In this document: piece after piece, positions 22,664-35,100 of the stretch
How the letters are laid out: every line of letters starts with the position of its first letter
How positions within the stretch are numbered: position 1 is the stretch's first letter
Translations under genes and position numbers: made by a program
The notes under the pieces: model-generated
What the model was told of the DNA's origin: nothing
Database searches by the model: none
Seen by the model: the letters and a program-made list of their open reading frames with translations, nothing else
Source: Pyrus communis
Taxonomy: Eukaryota > Streptophyta > Magnoliopsida > Rosales > Rosaceae
Length of the DNA: 64,000 bases
Assembly: GCF_963583255.1 (NCBI RefSeq)
Contig: NC_084803.1
Span: 5,576,121-5,640,120, forward strand
Direction of reading: 5' to 3'

Positions 22664-25122
22664 ATGGAAGAGGAAAGCGCCAGTCCTCCGCACGGCCGCA
22701 ACTTGTCTCGCAAGGTGGTGGCGGTGGCCGCCGGCGAAGCACACACTCTGGCTCTCACCGCCGATGGGTTTGTGTATTCGTGGGGAAGAGGCATGTTTGG
22801 GCGGCTCGGGACCGGTTCGGAATCCGACGAGCTCTTCCCTGTCCGAATCAAGTTCAATGATCCTCGCAGCGCAAAAGGGACGGGGCTCAAATTTGTGGGA
22901 GTTGCCGCCGGTGCCTACCACAGTCTTGCTCTTGCCGGTCAGCTTTCAGATTTTGGTGTTTTCAGATAGTTTGTTTTATGTGTGATTAAGTCTGATGGTT
23001 AAAGTTAACATCTTTCCTCGGTAGTGGGTTAGCCCAGTTGTATAGGGCGGTGTGCCCGTCCTCTTGCACCAAAGTTTGAATCCCGCTTCTCGTAGATTAG
23101 AGTAGTTTAAATATTTTCTTATTAAAAGCTCATTACTTTCCTCCATTTGCATACATAGAAGGCAAATTTGAAGTTTTAACTGGGTGCTATTGGAATTTAA
23201 AATGCTTTTGCTTTTGTTGTTGTTTGTTACAGTGATAGGGTTTTGTTGCTTGGCAAACTTCATGATAATAATATAAATAAACCAACTATACAGGTTAGCG
23301 TTTAGTCAATAAGTTAGGTATCAGGGGCAAGAACATGCATCTGGGAATAGGTTTAGCCGGAATCTAGTTCGAATATTGAAGTAATACAACAATGAAATAA
23401 TCGAACGCTGGACATGATTCTGCTGTGTTCTAACTTTAGTTTTGTGGTGGCAGATGATGGATCGGTTTGGTGCTGGGGTTACAACGTCTGTATCCTTCAT
23501 TATAGGGTTACATATTAATTAGGGTTACATATTAATTATTAATTCAATGCAACGAAATAACTTAGTTGAATCCCTAGTATTTGCCTTTGTGTTTGCTCCT
23601 CGTTTATATTGTTTAAGTTCTTGACTGTTAAATGGATGGCCAACTTGGTGTAAACGGAGAAAATTCTTTGGTGCCCTGCTTGCTGGAGCAGTTTCTTGAT
23701 GTGGGATCTGCAACAGAGAGTGAAGTGCCACTTAAGGTATTGGAGAAAATTGTATTCGCCGAAATAAATACCTGATGAAGATAGGAACCTTACATGCTTT
23801 TTTTGCATCAGGTTTGTTCTGTTAAAGCTGGAGGAATGATGTCCCTAGGAATTGATAATCTAGGTACCCTTTGGGTGTGGGGAAATTTCCCACACGAAAG
23901 CAGCAGCAATGAAGGTGGGTTCTCTCTGGTGAGCGGTTTCACCCCAACTCCTGTTTGGGATTTCCATGGCCACGTTGTTGTGAAGGTGGCATGTGGAAAT
24001 GAGCACGTTGTGGCCCTGGTTTCTGCCGAAGAAACATATAAAGGTGAAGATCTTGTTTGCTTCTCTTGGGGCGGTAACAGCCATGGCCAGTTAGGCCTGG
24101 GGGATAAAGAGAGCAGGAGTCGTCCCCAAATAGTAGAACCTTTTGATCACGACTCCCCCTTCGCAGTTTATGAGGTAGCATGTGGGGCTTTTCACACGGC
24201 TTTGCTCACCCACAAAAAAAGGCCAAGTGACACATTGGAAAGCATGTGCTGGACTTTTGGCCTCGGAGAAAATGGGCAGCTCGGGCATGGAACCACCCAA
24301 AGTGGATTGTCTCCTGAACCTGTGAAAGAATTGCCGCAGTACGTATATCTGGTGTCTGTTGACTGTGGCTTATTTCACACTAGTGTTGTTTCGTCTGTGG
24401 GAGATGTGTGGTCGTGGGGCATGGAGAAGGGTCTTGGCCTATGCCCAGATGCTAGTTTTAGTGGGAATGATTCGGGGGATGCCGTTTCTCCCCTACAGAT
24501 TAATGAATTGAATGGTGCAAAATTTCAGGATCCAATCCAAGTTGTCTGTGGGGCTGCCCATACGGTTGTTGTTGCAAATGATGGATTTAAGCTTTGGTCA
24601 TGGGGGAGAGGAAGGAGTGGGGTTCTTGGAAATGGTAAGACAATTGACTGTTATTCTCCTGCTGTTGTCTTGTGGCCTCCGCTTACAGAGGATTTCAAGC
24701 AAGAAGAATTAAATACTGTCGATAAGAAAAAGCCTCTTGATGACGGAGATAACACTGGTGAAAGAAATTTGACAGGAGACGCCAAAGAAGAGAAAAGGTT
24801 GTCTTTGGCAATGGAAGAGATGAAGCTTCTGCAGTCAAAACTTTCAGTCATGGAAAAGTATACTGGCATACTTCATGGTTCAATATTCGGAAAACCTTTT
24901 AAAGAGCAGGATATTCCAGTCTCGTTGCAGAACTCGGGTGCTTATGACATTGCAAAGGAATGGGAGAACATGTTAGAGTCAGCAGATCGGGCCAATCTCG
25001 TCAGGCTGGAAAAGTTCTACCGGAACATGCTTGCTGGTGTTAAAGACAAGCTAATGAAGAGAAAGATTCAAGAGATGATAAAGGAATGTCACGGTTCTTC
25101 TTCGATAAATCCAAGTGTGTAA
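22664..25122 (+). CDS. RCC1-repeat (beta-propeller) protein with C-terminal coiled coil
   Basis: Exons are 22664-22937, 23454-23489, 23636-23736 and 23812-25122; the product is 573 aa. RCC1 repeats run from the N terminus (VVAVAAGEAHTLALT, VYSWGRGMFGRLGTG) to about residue 430 (VVCGAAHTVVVAND, LWSWGRGRSGVLGNG). This is enough for a seven-bladed propeller. The tail has a helical, Lys/Glu-rich segment at about 461-490 (EEKRLSLAMEEMKLLQSKL) and a second helical region (NLVRLEKFYRNMLAGVKDKL). Plant RCC1 proteins of this build are nuclear or chromatin-associated; TCF1 and UVR8 are better-known relatives, but I do not assign either name. Intron 2 (23490-23635) has a perfect U12 donor and branch site but ends in GG. 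That junction is forced by the reading frame, giving WCWGYNVYGQLGVNGE. Introns 1 and 3 are ordinary GT-AG. Confidence 0.9.
23025..23130 (+). repeat. tRNA-derived SINE in RCC1-gene intron 1
   Basis: The sequence has a box-A-like TAGCCCAGTTGTATAGGG and, about 35 bases later, a box-B-like GTTTGAATCCC, followed by an AT-rich tail. It lies wholly within the first intron of the RCC1-family gene. Copy boundaries are approximate. Confidence 0.5.
23490..23635 (+). other. U12-type (minor spliceosome) intron with GG terminus
   Basis: The donor GTATCCTT matches the U12 5' splice consensus at all eight positions. TTCTTGAC at 23618-23625 resembles the U12 branch element, with the branch A at 23624. The intron must end at 23635 to keep the RCC1 frame, 11 bases past the branch A, which is the usual U12 distance. 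There is no AG or AC at that point. AG sites further upstream all lead to stop codons. Confidence 0.7.
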
Positions 25123-25721
25123 TTCCAATATGTGAAATACAAAGGCAATACAAACATGTTTGAATTTGTAATACAAATCCCTTTGTAGTTTGTTCAGAAA
25201 CTTTGCCCAGTTGGTTTTCCCAAGTGCTTGATATGTGATGTAAAGTGAGAGTTTGATTAGAAAATAAAGAGATTATATGTAATTGTGGGGAACAATCCAA
25301 ATTATTTTTAAATTTGAATAAAGATATTGGGGATCATGCATTTGTCAGCAGATTCAGTATACAATAAATATATTGGGGATCATGTAATTTGTGAATAAAT
25401 ATATTGCGGTTTATAAAATGTGGTCCCCTGAGCATCAACAGTCTAAAAAAATTCAAACTAAATGAAAATTGAATTGGCTGGAACTAATGATTCCACTCTA
25501 TTACAATTAGGTTTGATTTTCGCTAAATGCGAATTCGTACCAAATTAGTATGATTATTAAGCGAGAGTCGAACTTGATTATGACATTTATAACCATATAA
25601 TAATTAATCACAATTGGATGGATTAAAGCCGTAACTATAAGCTAGAAAAAGAGAACAATGACGCCAGGATAGCATTTATCCGTTGCCAAACATACCCAAA
25701 TTGTGAACTAGATCTCGTGCG
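25123..25721. other. RCC1-gene 3' UTR and intergenic DNA
   Basis: The 3' UTR probably ends near 25265 or 25325, where AATAAA-like signals occur. GGTTTGATTTTCGCTAAATGCGAATT near 25510 looks like a worn fragment of the SINE seen at 2356 and 50780. Confidence 0.45.
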
Positions 25722-25881
25722 GATCCAAAGGAATTGAACCTACTCATCAAATGATCCGGTCTATTGAAATTTGATCTAACAGCTACAATTATTATAACTT
25801 TTAAAAAACCATCTGTTTGTAATCGTTGAATCAAATTTTAATACTCTGAATCATTTGAAGAGTAGGCTGAGTTGCTTTAGG
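25722..25881. mobile_element. MITE (fold-back) in the NUP85 5' region
   Basis: Inverted arms start GGATCCAAAGGAATTGAACC and end near AGGCTGAGTTGCTTTAGGTCC. The arms pair for about 70 bases with mismatches and enclose an AT-rich loop. It shares the motif GATCTAACAGCTACAATTAT with the element at 11331-11525, so both probably belong to one family. It ends about 140 bases before the NUP85 start codon. Confidence 0.6.
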
Positions 25882-26020
25882 TCCGTTCCCAAATTGCTCA
25901 TTCCGTCATCAACTTTCACCGCTACGCGCGTTTTGACTCTCCCTCTCTTTTCTCCCCCTCACAAAACCTCTCCCAAAACCCTAAATCCCACTCACTCCCC
26001 AGTCCCATCTCTGGCACAAA

Positions 26021-29000
26021 ATGCCCGGCGTCGCCTATGACTCCGGCGACATGGCTGGCACATTAGGCTCCAATGACACCGCTATGGTCCCACACTCGCC
26101 GGAGATCCGGCAACCCGTCGTGTACTCACTTCACCACGGCCTCAACCCTCCGATCGCTCGCCTCTCCATCTCGTGGTCCCGGGGCAACACTCTGCGCGTG
26201 TCAGTTCTCCGTCCGCCTTCCGGCGAAGACTCCGAAAAGGATGAAGTTGGCGGGAAAGTGGTGGAGGTGAGGCTTAGTAATGGAGACGGCGAAAATGGCG
26301 ATGCGAAGTGGCGGAGGATCGCTTACGGTTCTGTGCCGCCGTTCGCCCTACTACAGAGCCGGAGGAGCTCGGTTGCGAGCTTATCGAAGGTGTCAATGGG
26401 TCCGTCGCTGTACAACATTGATTGGTAATAGAAATTTTGATTAGTCTGTTTGGTTGCTGAGAAAAAAGTATACAAAAATCTGCAGAATATCCAGTTTAGT
26501 TTCTTTGGATTCTTCAATTCTCCCTAAATTATGAAATGTGACTCCGTTGAGAAAAATATATTAGGTGGGAGTATGTGATGGAGTACAGCAAGGACATAAA
26601 TTCACTTCTTGGTAGCTCTAAGTCGCTTCCTATTGCAGTGATCGAAGACCCGAAAATGGTTTTGAGGGTAAATTCGAGTAATTTCATGTGGTTTTTCATA
26701 CGATCTTCCTTTTCCGAATTACAACTACAAATATAATTGTTAGGTCTAATTTCAAAAAAATTAATGTAGAAAGTTGAGGAGCCTACCGCTTTAAAAGCTG
26801 CGTGGGAGTTGATGGAGATATTTTATGCAGACAAACAATCTCAACCATGGCTACCTGAACGGCTTGTTGATTGGCTGGCAGTAATGATCTTGTTCTCTTC
26901 CCTTTATTTGTTTATTAGTGCTTACACCATAATTTCAGCTGTTGCTTTTTGATGGTCACAAGTCACAACTTGATGCTATGCATGTGTTTCATGGCAGGAT
27001 CTCGATAGTCTACTTTCCAGCACACAGCCAACGGTCCATTCGAAGCTTGTGGATTTTCAAAATGAACTTGTTGAGTTACAGGTTTGACCTGTCCTGTTCC
27101 AGTTTCAATCAAATCTTTTCATCTTTCTTTTGGAATTTCATTTGCGTTCATAGTTCCTTAGCTGGCTCTGAAACACTTCTTGGAGTCTTACTGAGGTCTA
27201 TAATGGGAACACAACAGAACTCAACTATGGCTTTTTTTAATTTCTAGCTATGTTTTTGGAATCTATTTATGTTACCCTGCTTGTTCACTTCATCCATAGG
27301 ACCATATGCCGCTGATAGTTACTTTATGGATTCTTTCTCTTGTTACACTAGCTTGTGAATGTGATTTCTTTTTCATATAATAAAGCCTAGTAATCGTTAA
27401 ATTTGCTTTCTTTTGATTTTAATGTAGTTGGTGTAAAAATATTGTTGATGAAGTTCCACCTCTGTGGGTTATGTCTCTGATGGTCAGTTCGTCACACACT
27501 GGTTCATAAAGATATTGGAGAATTTGATTAGATTTGTTTCTGCAGGTTATTGAGGACAATCCTAAATATTGGGAAGTATTATCTTCGGCACTGGCAGTTG
27601 GCTGGATTGAGATTGTGGTTTGTAGTCTTAAGGACCCTCTCCCTTTTCTTTCTATATTACCTTTTGTTTTATTGCTCGAGTTTTCTGTCTTCTGAATTGT
27701 TAAGTAGTTCCATTTCCAAGTTATGAAAGACTGATAGATGCTGTTTGTTTTTGTGCAGGTGAAAATGTTGCGGTTACATGGATCTTATCAACTTCATCAG
27801 CTTGGAAACCGTGAGGTAAATATATTGAACACGGAATAGGTGGTTTATAATATATTATGATGTTCCTGCTACCTCCTTTTAACTTTCCATATGTTCAAGT
27901 TCTGTGCTAATTGTTCCGTGAATCTTGTCCATGTCTGGCTACAGATCACCATATTTGTGTTCTAATGCTCCATGTAAATTTCTATTGTGTACTTTATGGA
28001 TTTAGCGCTGAAACAACTGATGCCTGTCCTGTGTGTAACTAAATAGACAGAGAATGGACTTGTAGAGACAGTTTCCGTCCTTATTTCAAAGATGCCACGC
28101 ATGCGTCCTGAAGTAGAAGATGGAAAGTTAGGTGAATGCTTCAAAGCAAAGCCAGATTTTATCAAGGTGTGTTTGAGCCTGTAACAAATTAGTGTTTTTT
28201 TATTTTCTTGCTTTTTTTTTTTCACCCTACTGTAATTTGTAACTTTAAATTTCCTTGTTGGCTAGGCATGGGAGAAATGGAGAGCACAAATTACTAAACT
28301 CGACTGCAGTGCATTCTGGCGTCATTGTGATCACCGTCAAACCCGGGAGGGGTTGAAAAATATGATACAAATTATGCTCGGAAACACTGACAATCTCTGC
28401 AACGTAACTTGCCATTGGATAGAGCTGTTTGTTTCTCACTTTCTATATGTCAGACCATTCACAGTGGTAAATGCCCAATTACAATATCCTTGTTTTAATA
28501 GTTCTAATTACAGGATCATAATTAAAATTTCCTAATATGATGTAATTTAAGACTCTGGATAGATTGTGAGGTATGTACCTATCATCTCTTTTTAATACAT
28601 TCTTACGTCTAGCAGCTGGACTATAGTTGAAAACTAATTCCTTTTCTGAAAATCAGGGTCTTGAAAGCATGCATGACCTAGCCCAGAAGTGCATGCAGTT
28701 AAAACCAATGTCTAGTTCCCATGGGTTGATAGCAATTCTTCTTGGAATCCTAGGGGAAAATACTGAGGTAAGTAGTTTGGACTAGACACTAATAGTGTAC
28801 TAATCTATTTATTTTGTCCATGTTTTTCTTCTACTGAAACCTTTGGGTGTTTGGAAATGGTACAGGTTGTCCTAGCAGAATGCTCAAGAGCATTTGGGCC
28901 TTGGTGAGCTTCTATGTTCTCTTGTAACTGCGTGTATTTCAGCATTTGGTCTAGAGAGGCTGTATAATGTTCAATCATTCCCCAATTCCCCCCAACCCAC

Positions 29001-31333
29001 CAATTTTAAAAGTTTAAATGGCTTGTGAGATTAAAAAAGATTGAATGTGCTACTACTTTGTTATTGAAATTCATATAGATGTAACTCTTCATTATTTGAA
29101 ATAGGATGGTTGCCCATGCCATTGAGTTGTTGACCACTGGGAGCGATGAAGCAGAACTTCTTCTGCAGGAAGAACGCGATAGCTTGGGGGGAATTAGTAT
29201 AGCAGAATCACATCGACTTGTCTATGCTCAAGTCCTGTCGTCACATCCATTGACTTGGCAAGTGAGTGCAGATGAGATAATTCTAGATTGTTTTTGTTAT
29301 GAGTATTGCAGTACTTGATTCATGATCCTGTGCTTTTCCAATTTTCCTAGACAAATTAGCATATACAATTGTGCGCCGAAGGCAAAGTTTTTTTGCTATT
29401 ACAGTATTTGATTAGGAATCCATGATAATAATTAATATATAAAATGTTTGTTACTTTTTTGAGAGATCCACTCTTATGTTTTGCTCAACGCAATGTGTAT
29501 GAACTTTTTCTAATGCTCTACAAGCACATGATATTTCAAACCATGTTGGTCATTCAAACTGTTTCTACAATGTTTGATTCTAGGGGTACCATTAGGCTCA
29601 CTGTTGTGATTGTATTCAGTCCTCTCAGTGGAATCAAACTTGTAGGCATATAAAATTTCTAGTCTTGCACATTGCGATTGATGATTTCTTGATCACTATC
29701 AGTTGAAGTGCATATCAATTTTCTGTTACAGTTTCTCTTTGTTTCTTATGACATTGAGTTGGTAAAACTCACAGTGCACGCACTAAATATGTTGACGGTT
29801 TGATGTTCTCATGTTTGTAGATTGCTCCAATTTACTTGACATCTTGCACGAAGCAGGGAATGGCTTTGTTAGAGATTCTATTGTATAAGCTGCCAATTCA
29901 ACATAATGAAACGCTACTTAAGGTGATAGGCAAAGTTTTAGAGCCAAAGTTTATTGTTACTAACCATTACACGTGGTTCTTTTTCCTGGATTTTGGATCT
30001 TTTCTTTGTGTATACTTGTGGCTGATAGACAAAATAACATTGGTTTGAACTTCTTGTGCAGAATATAGAGATATGCCGTCTTTATGAACTCGACACTGTT
30101 AGTTCAAACATTATGAAGGTATGTTTAAATTTGTAAGGATTGCCTTTTCTGTTCATGAAAAATTATCGTCAGATTATGTACTTTGTACGAGAAATCGGAT
30201 ATAGGAAATAGTAACCACATGCATGATCTAGTGTATAGACTGGTACTTTGTGTTTAAAAGGTTCTCAGTTTTTAGATTGCTGGGGTGTACCATTGGAAGC
30301 ATGGTAGGAAAGGTGCTGGAGTTTTTTGGCTTCAACAAGCCCGAGATGAAGTTCGTCTTAGCAGGATTGCTCAGCAATTGTTTGATTCTGTTGGAAAGTC
30401 GATATCTGATGAAAGTTTCAAGGTGAAATATTATTTGTTTGCACACAACGTGAAATATTGATATTAGAACAAAAATCAGTTTCATTTTAGAAGCGACTCA
30501 TGGTTTATCGTTTACATACAGCAATGGGAAGGCTTGATTGAATTGTTGGGTTCTGAATCCAAGGCTACAGGGGGTCTTGAATTTTTGCACAAGTATGAAA
30601 TTTGTCTGAATTTTCATAATTATCCTCGTCATTGTTCTCCTAGATTTTTCACACGTACAACTTTTGGTGTGCTCTAGGTATAGGGATTTCAAAAAGTCCC
30701 TTAAGCAAGTTTATGATGGAAAAACCACTGATGCTGCTCGGCAAGCTGTAGAATCTTTGATATCGGTTAGTGTGTAACTTTTATGTGGCTGGTGCATTCG
30801 TTGCGTAGGATCTATAGTTTTCAAGGCTTGAAGTGTCTTGTAACTTTCTTTTTTTTGCTTATGAATTGCAGCTTATGAAAAACCCATCTACGCCTCAGCG
30901 CTTTTGGCTGCCTCTTCTGCATGACTCGGTAAGACTTACACGATATTGTTGCTAATCTGGATTTGGACATAAACTTCACATAGTATGAGTTAGCGGGTGG
31001 AGGGCGACATTTTATTTACTTTTGCATCAGTTTGTATGTAACGAAAATGATTTTTTAGATTAATTAAATGCTTGGTCGCGTTGATACACTTTCGTAAAAA
31101 CATGATTTCTCACTGCATTTTCATTTACTTTTGTGCAGTTAAAGCTGCTTAACTGGCCGGACCGGCCTCTGCTAGATGTGTCTCAGACAAGCCTCTTGTT
31201 GAATAAACTGCAAGAGTTGTCCATGGCTAAGCTCCGTCCTGACTTTATCGAGGCAGACTTACCACCGCAAGCCCTCATTTCTGTACGGTTAGCTCTTGCT
31301 GCAAATCTCGGCCGTGCCACCTTAGAGGAGTAA
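26021..31333 (+). CDS. NUP85: Nuclear pore complex protein NUP85
   Basis: Scaffold nucleoporin of the Y-shaped NUP107-160 subcomplex at the nuclear envelope. Eighteen exons: 26021-26424, 26565-26667, 26770-26880, 26998-27081, 27546-27617, 27759-27815, 28047-28166, 28266-28466, 28657-28767, 28866-28903, 29105-29261, 29821-29922, 30062-30118, 30276-30422, 30522-30592, 30678-30765, 30872-30928, 31139-31333. All junctions are GT-AG, phases agree, and the product is 724 aa, close to plant NUP85 (about 716 aa in Arabidopsis). Landmarks are MPGVAYDSGD at the start, WRRIAYGSVPPFALLQSRR in exon 1, HCDHRQTREGL in exon 8 and FWLPLLHDSLKLLNWPDRPLL near the end. Most of the protein is predicted alpha-solenoid, as expected for an ACE1 nucleoporin. 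The gene is convergent with the DUF810 gene, 853 bases away. The start is the first Met of a long open exon. Confidence 0.97.
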
Positions 31334-32186
31334 AGAAAATGTCTGTTTCTCCGGCGGCTCTGAGATGTAGAAGTCAACATGTTAAACTGCTGTAATAGAT
31401 GTTGTGTACTTTTGGTATTTACCCTCACATCTTCGCTAAGACAAAGTTTCAGCAAAACTCGAGGTCTGGTAGTTTCTTGCAGACATTCCCCGAAACAGGC
31501 GTCTTTGTAAATTTGCGATATAATTTGAGAGTAAAAGTTGGGATTGCAGAAAGAATTATCTCGGGGCAGTGATTTTCACACTCCCGTCTTCTGTTTTTGT
31601 CTCTGAAATTTAAAAATGGAGTCCGTAGTACGAAAATCACTTCCCTTTGCTCTTGTATCCACCTGAAATGGAATCAAGTTTCTAATCAACCTTCAGGGAT
31701 CTCTAAATTGTCAACAAACTCACTTATATTACATTCTGATAAATTATACGACCAACAAAACGACGCTGTTCTCTGTACCAACAAGCAAACCAACAAACAA
31801 CTGACAAATATATAACATCGAACATTCGGGGGTAAGAAAAATGCTGTGCGGTAGAGCATTTATAAAGAATAACATCAATCGCATTATATAAGCCTCCAAA
31901 CGATGAAAATGAATGGAAAAAAAAAAAAAAGAATAATCGACCTCTAGAAGTCTGCGTCCTTCTCAACTCTTCTGGTCTCCGATCTTCGTGTCTTTGCAAA
32001 CTGCTGGATTTATACCAAACTCTCATGAACTTACTATACAAGAACACTGCCAAGGGCAAATGCGAGCATCTCAGCACGGTGATCATCACTTAATACACTT
32101 ACAATCATTGTCTGCGCTTCCTAGAATTTTCTGCAAGACAATGCCCGCCAAAAGGCCATCCCACGGTTACCATCCTCGCTTTAACT
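31334..32186. other. Shared 3' region of NUP85 and the DUF810 gene
   Basis: The two genes converge here, 853 bases apart between stop codons. No other gene. An A-run lies at 31918-31930. The 3' UTRs may approach or overlap. Confidence 0.5.
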
Positions 32187-35100
32187 TTACAGTTTCTTGG
32201 GCAGATTGTAAGTCTTCTTCAAAAACTTGGTAGCTGATTCATCATTCCTGTAGCACAACACCCGAAGGAGCGTGTTTGGTTCAGTTGGGTTCCACTGCCC
32301 AGACGTTGGGGGCAACGGGAGTCTGGACCTGGCGGACGAGCCATATGACTCCAAGGTCACTCGTCTAAACCGTTCGACGAGGCTATCAGTGTCTGTTCTG
32401 AAAAGGGGAAGCACACTTCTCACTGTTGTTGAAAACTTGTCTATCAATTCAGAAGGCAAGCCATCCCCATTGGCCCAGAATAGATCCTTGAGGGCTTTGA
32501 AATCGTCCTCTATTATTTGGGAATCCTGCTGGGAGAATGCACGAGAGGGGCCTCCAGAAAGCAAAACCAGCAAGAATCCATCAAATGACGCTCTCATTAT
32601 GTCAGTTATAATCCGTGTACGAACTCTTTCATGCACAGTATTGGATATTATGAGTAAGTTCTTCTCCAGCCCGTCAAGAAAAGCGTCTATTCTACAAGAG
32701 GATGGTTCCCCAACATACAAACCATCCCACAGAACATGACTTAGGTCATGGAAGATCATTTTATAAGCCACTGCCTCACAAAGCTGTTGGATTGCTTCCA
32801 CACAAGCTGCTGGCGTGAGTTCAAACTTTTTCCCCAGTCCATTCGAAAAGTCTTCTACATTAGCAGATTCTGAATTTCTGAGATGAGTAATAATCCGTTT
32901 CTCCAAAACCTCCAACTCACTCCGGATTCTTTGCAATGTATTTATACGAGCACACATCTGAGGTATCCCAAAGGAGTTATCCCCATTGAGTGTTGCAACC
33001 TGAGAGTTCCTCTTTTGAGGAACTGGTGATTTTTCTTTCTTTTTGCCAAAGCCTTGGAACTTTGATCCCATGGTACATCTGGTCAATGCCGGCATAGTGG
33101 GAACAAACGTATTGCGAGATCCTGCACAACAGAATGAACAATATTGGTTATCACAAAAAGATCATACCTTAGTCCACATACAAATAACTTTTGAGATTAT
33201 TTACCACATCCAGATTTTGCCTTGGTTACGTAATACTGAAGACATCTATCAAGGCCAGTCATCAAGTCAGGAAGCAATGCAGGATGCATTGGTATTGGCA
33301 GCTGAAAGAATGCTTCCAGAGTTTCATCAAGGATTCGCAAAACTTCAACAGCAGATGGGGCATATCCATCTTCGTTTACTTGTGGGTTCCATACCTGAAA
33401 CATTTCAATGTAAAAGGTTAAAAGGTTATCTTTCGGAAAGCTTCACCAGTCACAAGTAATGAGCAAAAATAACGAATGAAAAAGCCTAACAATAAAAGAA
33501 AATGCAAAGGAGTGTTCCAGATATAAGACCAAAAAATTGTATAAACATTTGATTCAGACTAACAAATGAATATAGTTAGTGCACACCTCTTGCTGTAGAT
33601 TCCTATCAATCCATTCTTTCAATCTGTCCACTCTTGTCTTAATCCACACTTTTACCAGATTCGCAATTGCAGTTTCAGCCTCGTAAGGAGGCATCTCACG
33701 AATTATTGCCTTGCCACCATCATCACTATCTACGGAGTCTAAAACTGCTATCAGCACAAGATCTTTCTCCAGCTTATCAGCAGCTCTCAAAACCTGTACA
33801 GCATCTGGGTTCAACTCCGCTATACCCGATATGAATTGTTTAATCTCATTCGCATAGCAAGCGTGAAGGGTTGCCACAGCCACCCCAGCAGCAAAAGGAT
33901 GCCATCTCTTCAATATTGGACTGAACACCTCTTTCTCCTTAACTGCCAGCTCACCAACGTCCTTTGCAAGGATGGCCAGAACAGGAAGGGGATTTGGCTG
34001 GTGTCTTGATGCTCTCCTGCTTGAATCGGCCTTTTCCATTCTCTGCAAAATAAGTAAACAAATAATTGCATGTCAGGTAGAAAAATATACGGACATCAAT
34101 TATCATGTATATTTTCTAAATATTGTTTTTGTTCCTTTCAGGCCCTTTCACAATAACAGTCTACTGTTATGTCGTATGCATGATATGCCTTAAGCAAGTA
34201 ATGCATACTCCGTATAATTAGGCTTTTATTTTGGGATACATTGACAAAGCATCAACACCATGCAAGTTGTTGGATACCAAATCTGACTTTAGTATCCATG
34301 CTGCATAGATGTTACTGGCTTCATACAACATCAAAGGATCCAATAAAACCAAAACGGCTATGATATTCTTTGCATTTTCCCTCTTATTGAAGGAAGGAAA
34401 GGGGGGAATCAGCGGCAGATACTGAGGACTTGCCTGAGCAAAAGCAGTGCGCAAGGATGATCTGATGTAGGTGTCAATCCTGCTACGGGCAACATCAACT
34501 TCATTTTTCCTCCTCCTGCGGTACTCATTTGATATATCTTCAACTAAAATCTTAGCTGCTACTACCCCCAGAGAAACAATGGCCTGCATAGCATCAATGT
34601 TACTGCTATCAAAAGTGTCATGATACGCAAGGAGTCTCTTCTCTGCCCATCCCAACATTGAAGTCAATGTCGAACTCAAGATCTTGCAGTACTCGGAATC
34701 CTTTGTTGCCTTTGCGTCTTTAGCAACCTCAGCTAGCTGACTATCAGCAGCATACAAGAGGTCCAGTTCTACTTGACCAGTTGCAACAAAACGATGAAAT
34801 AAAACCCAAGTAAAGCAAAGGTTATGGAGTATCTGGTTCATTCCAAGGATTGACCAGGTCTTCTTAATATGCTCCATTAGCTCGTCAACTTCCTCTATTA
34901 TAGATGTTTCGTCGTGAAGATCAAAGCAGGCTTCTAGAAGTCTCTCATAAAGCCGGAGATTCAATGGAAACCCATCTGCCCAATGTGATGTATCATAGAG
35001 ACCATCAGATGACCTAGAAGCAAGAGCCGTAACAGCATTACGAAGAACCTGCAGAGTCTCGTTATTTCTGCCAGTTTCAAAGGGCCTGTCCAATGCCCCA

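Noticed and set aside
32272..32739. 155-codon plus-strand frame
   Set aside because: Antisense shadow of the last exon of the DUF810/Munc13-like gene.
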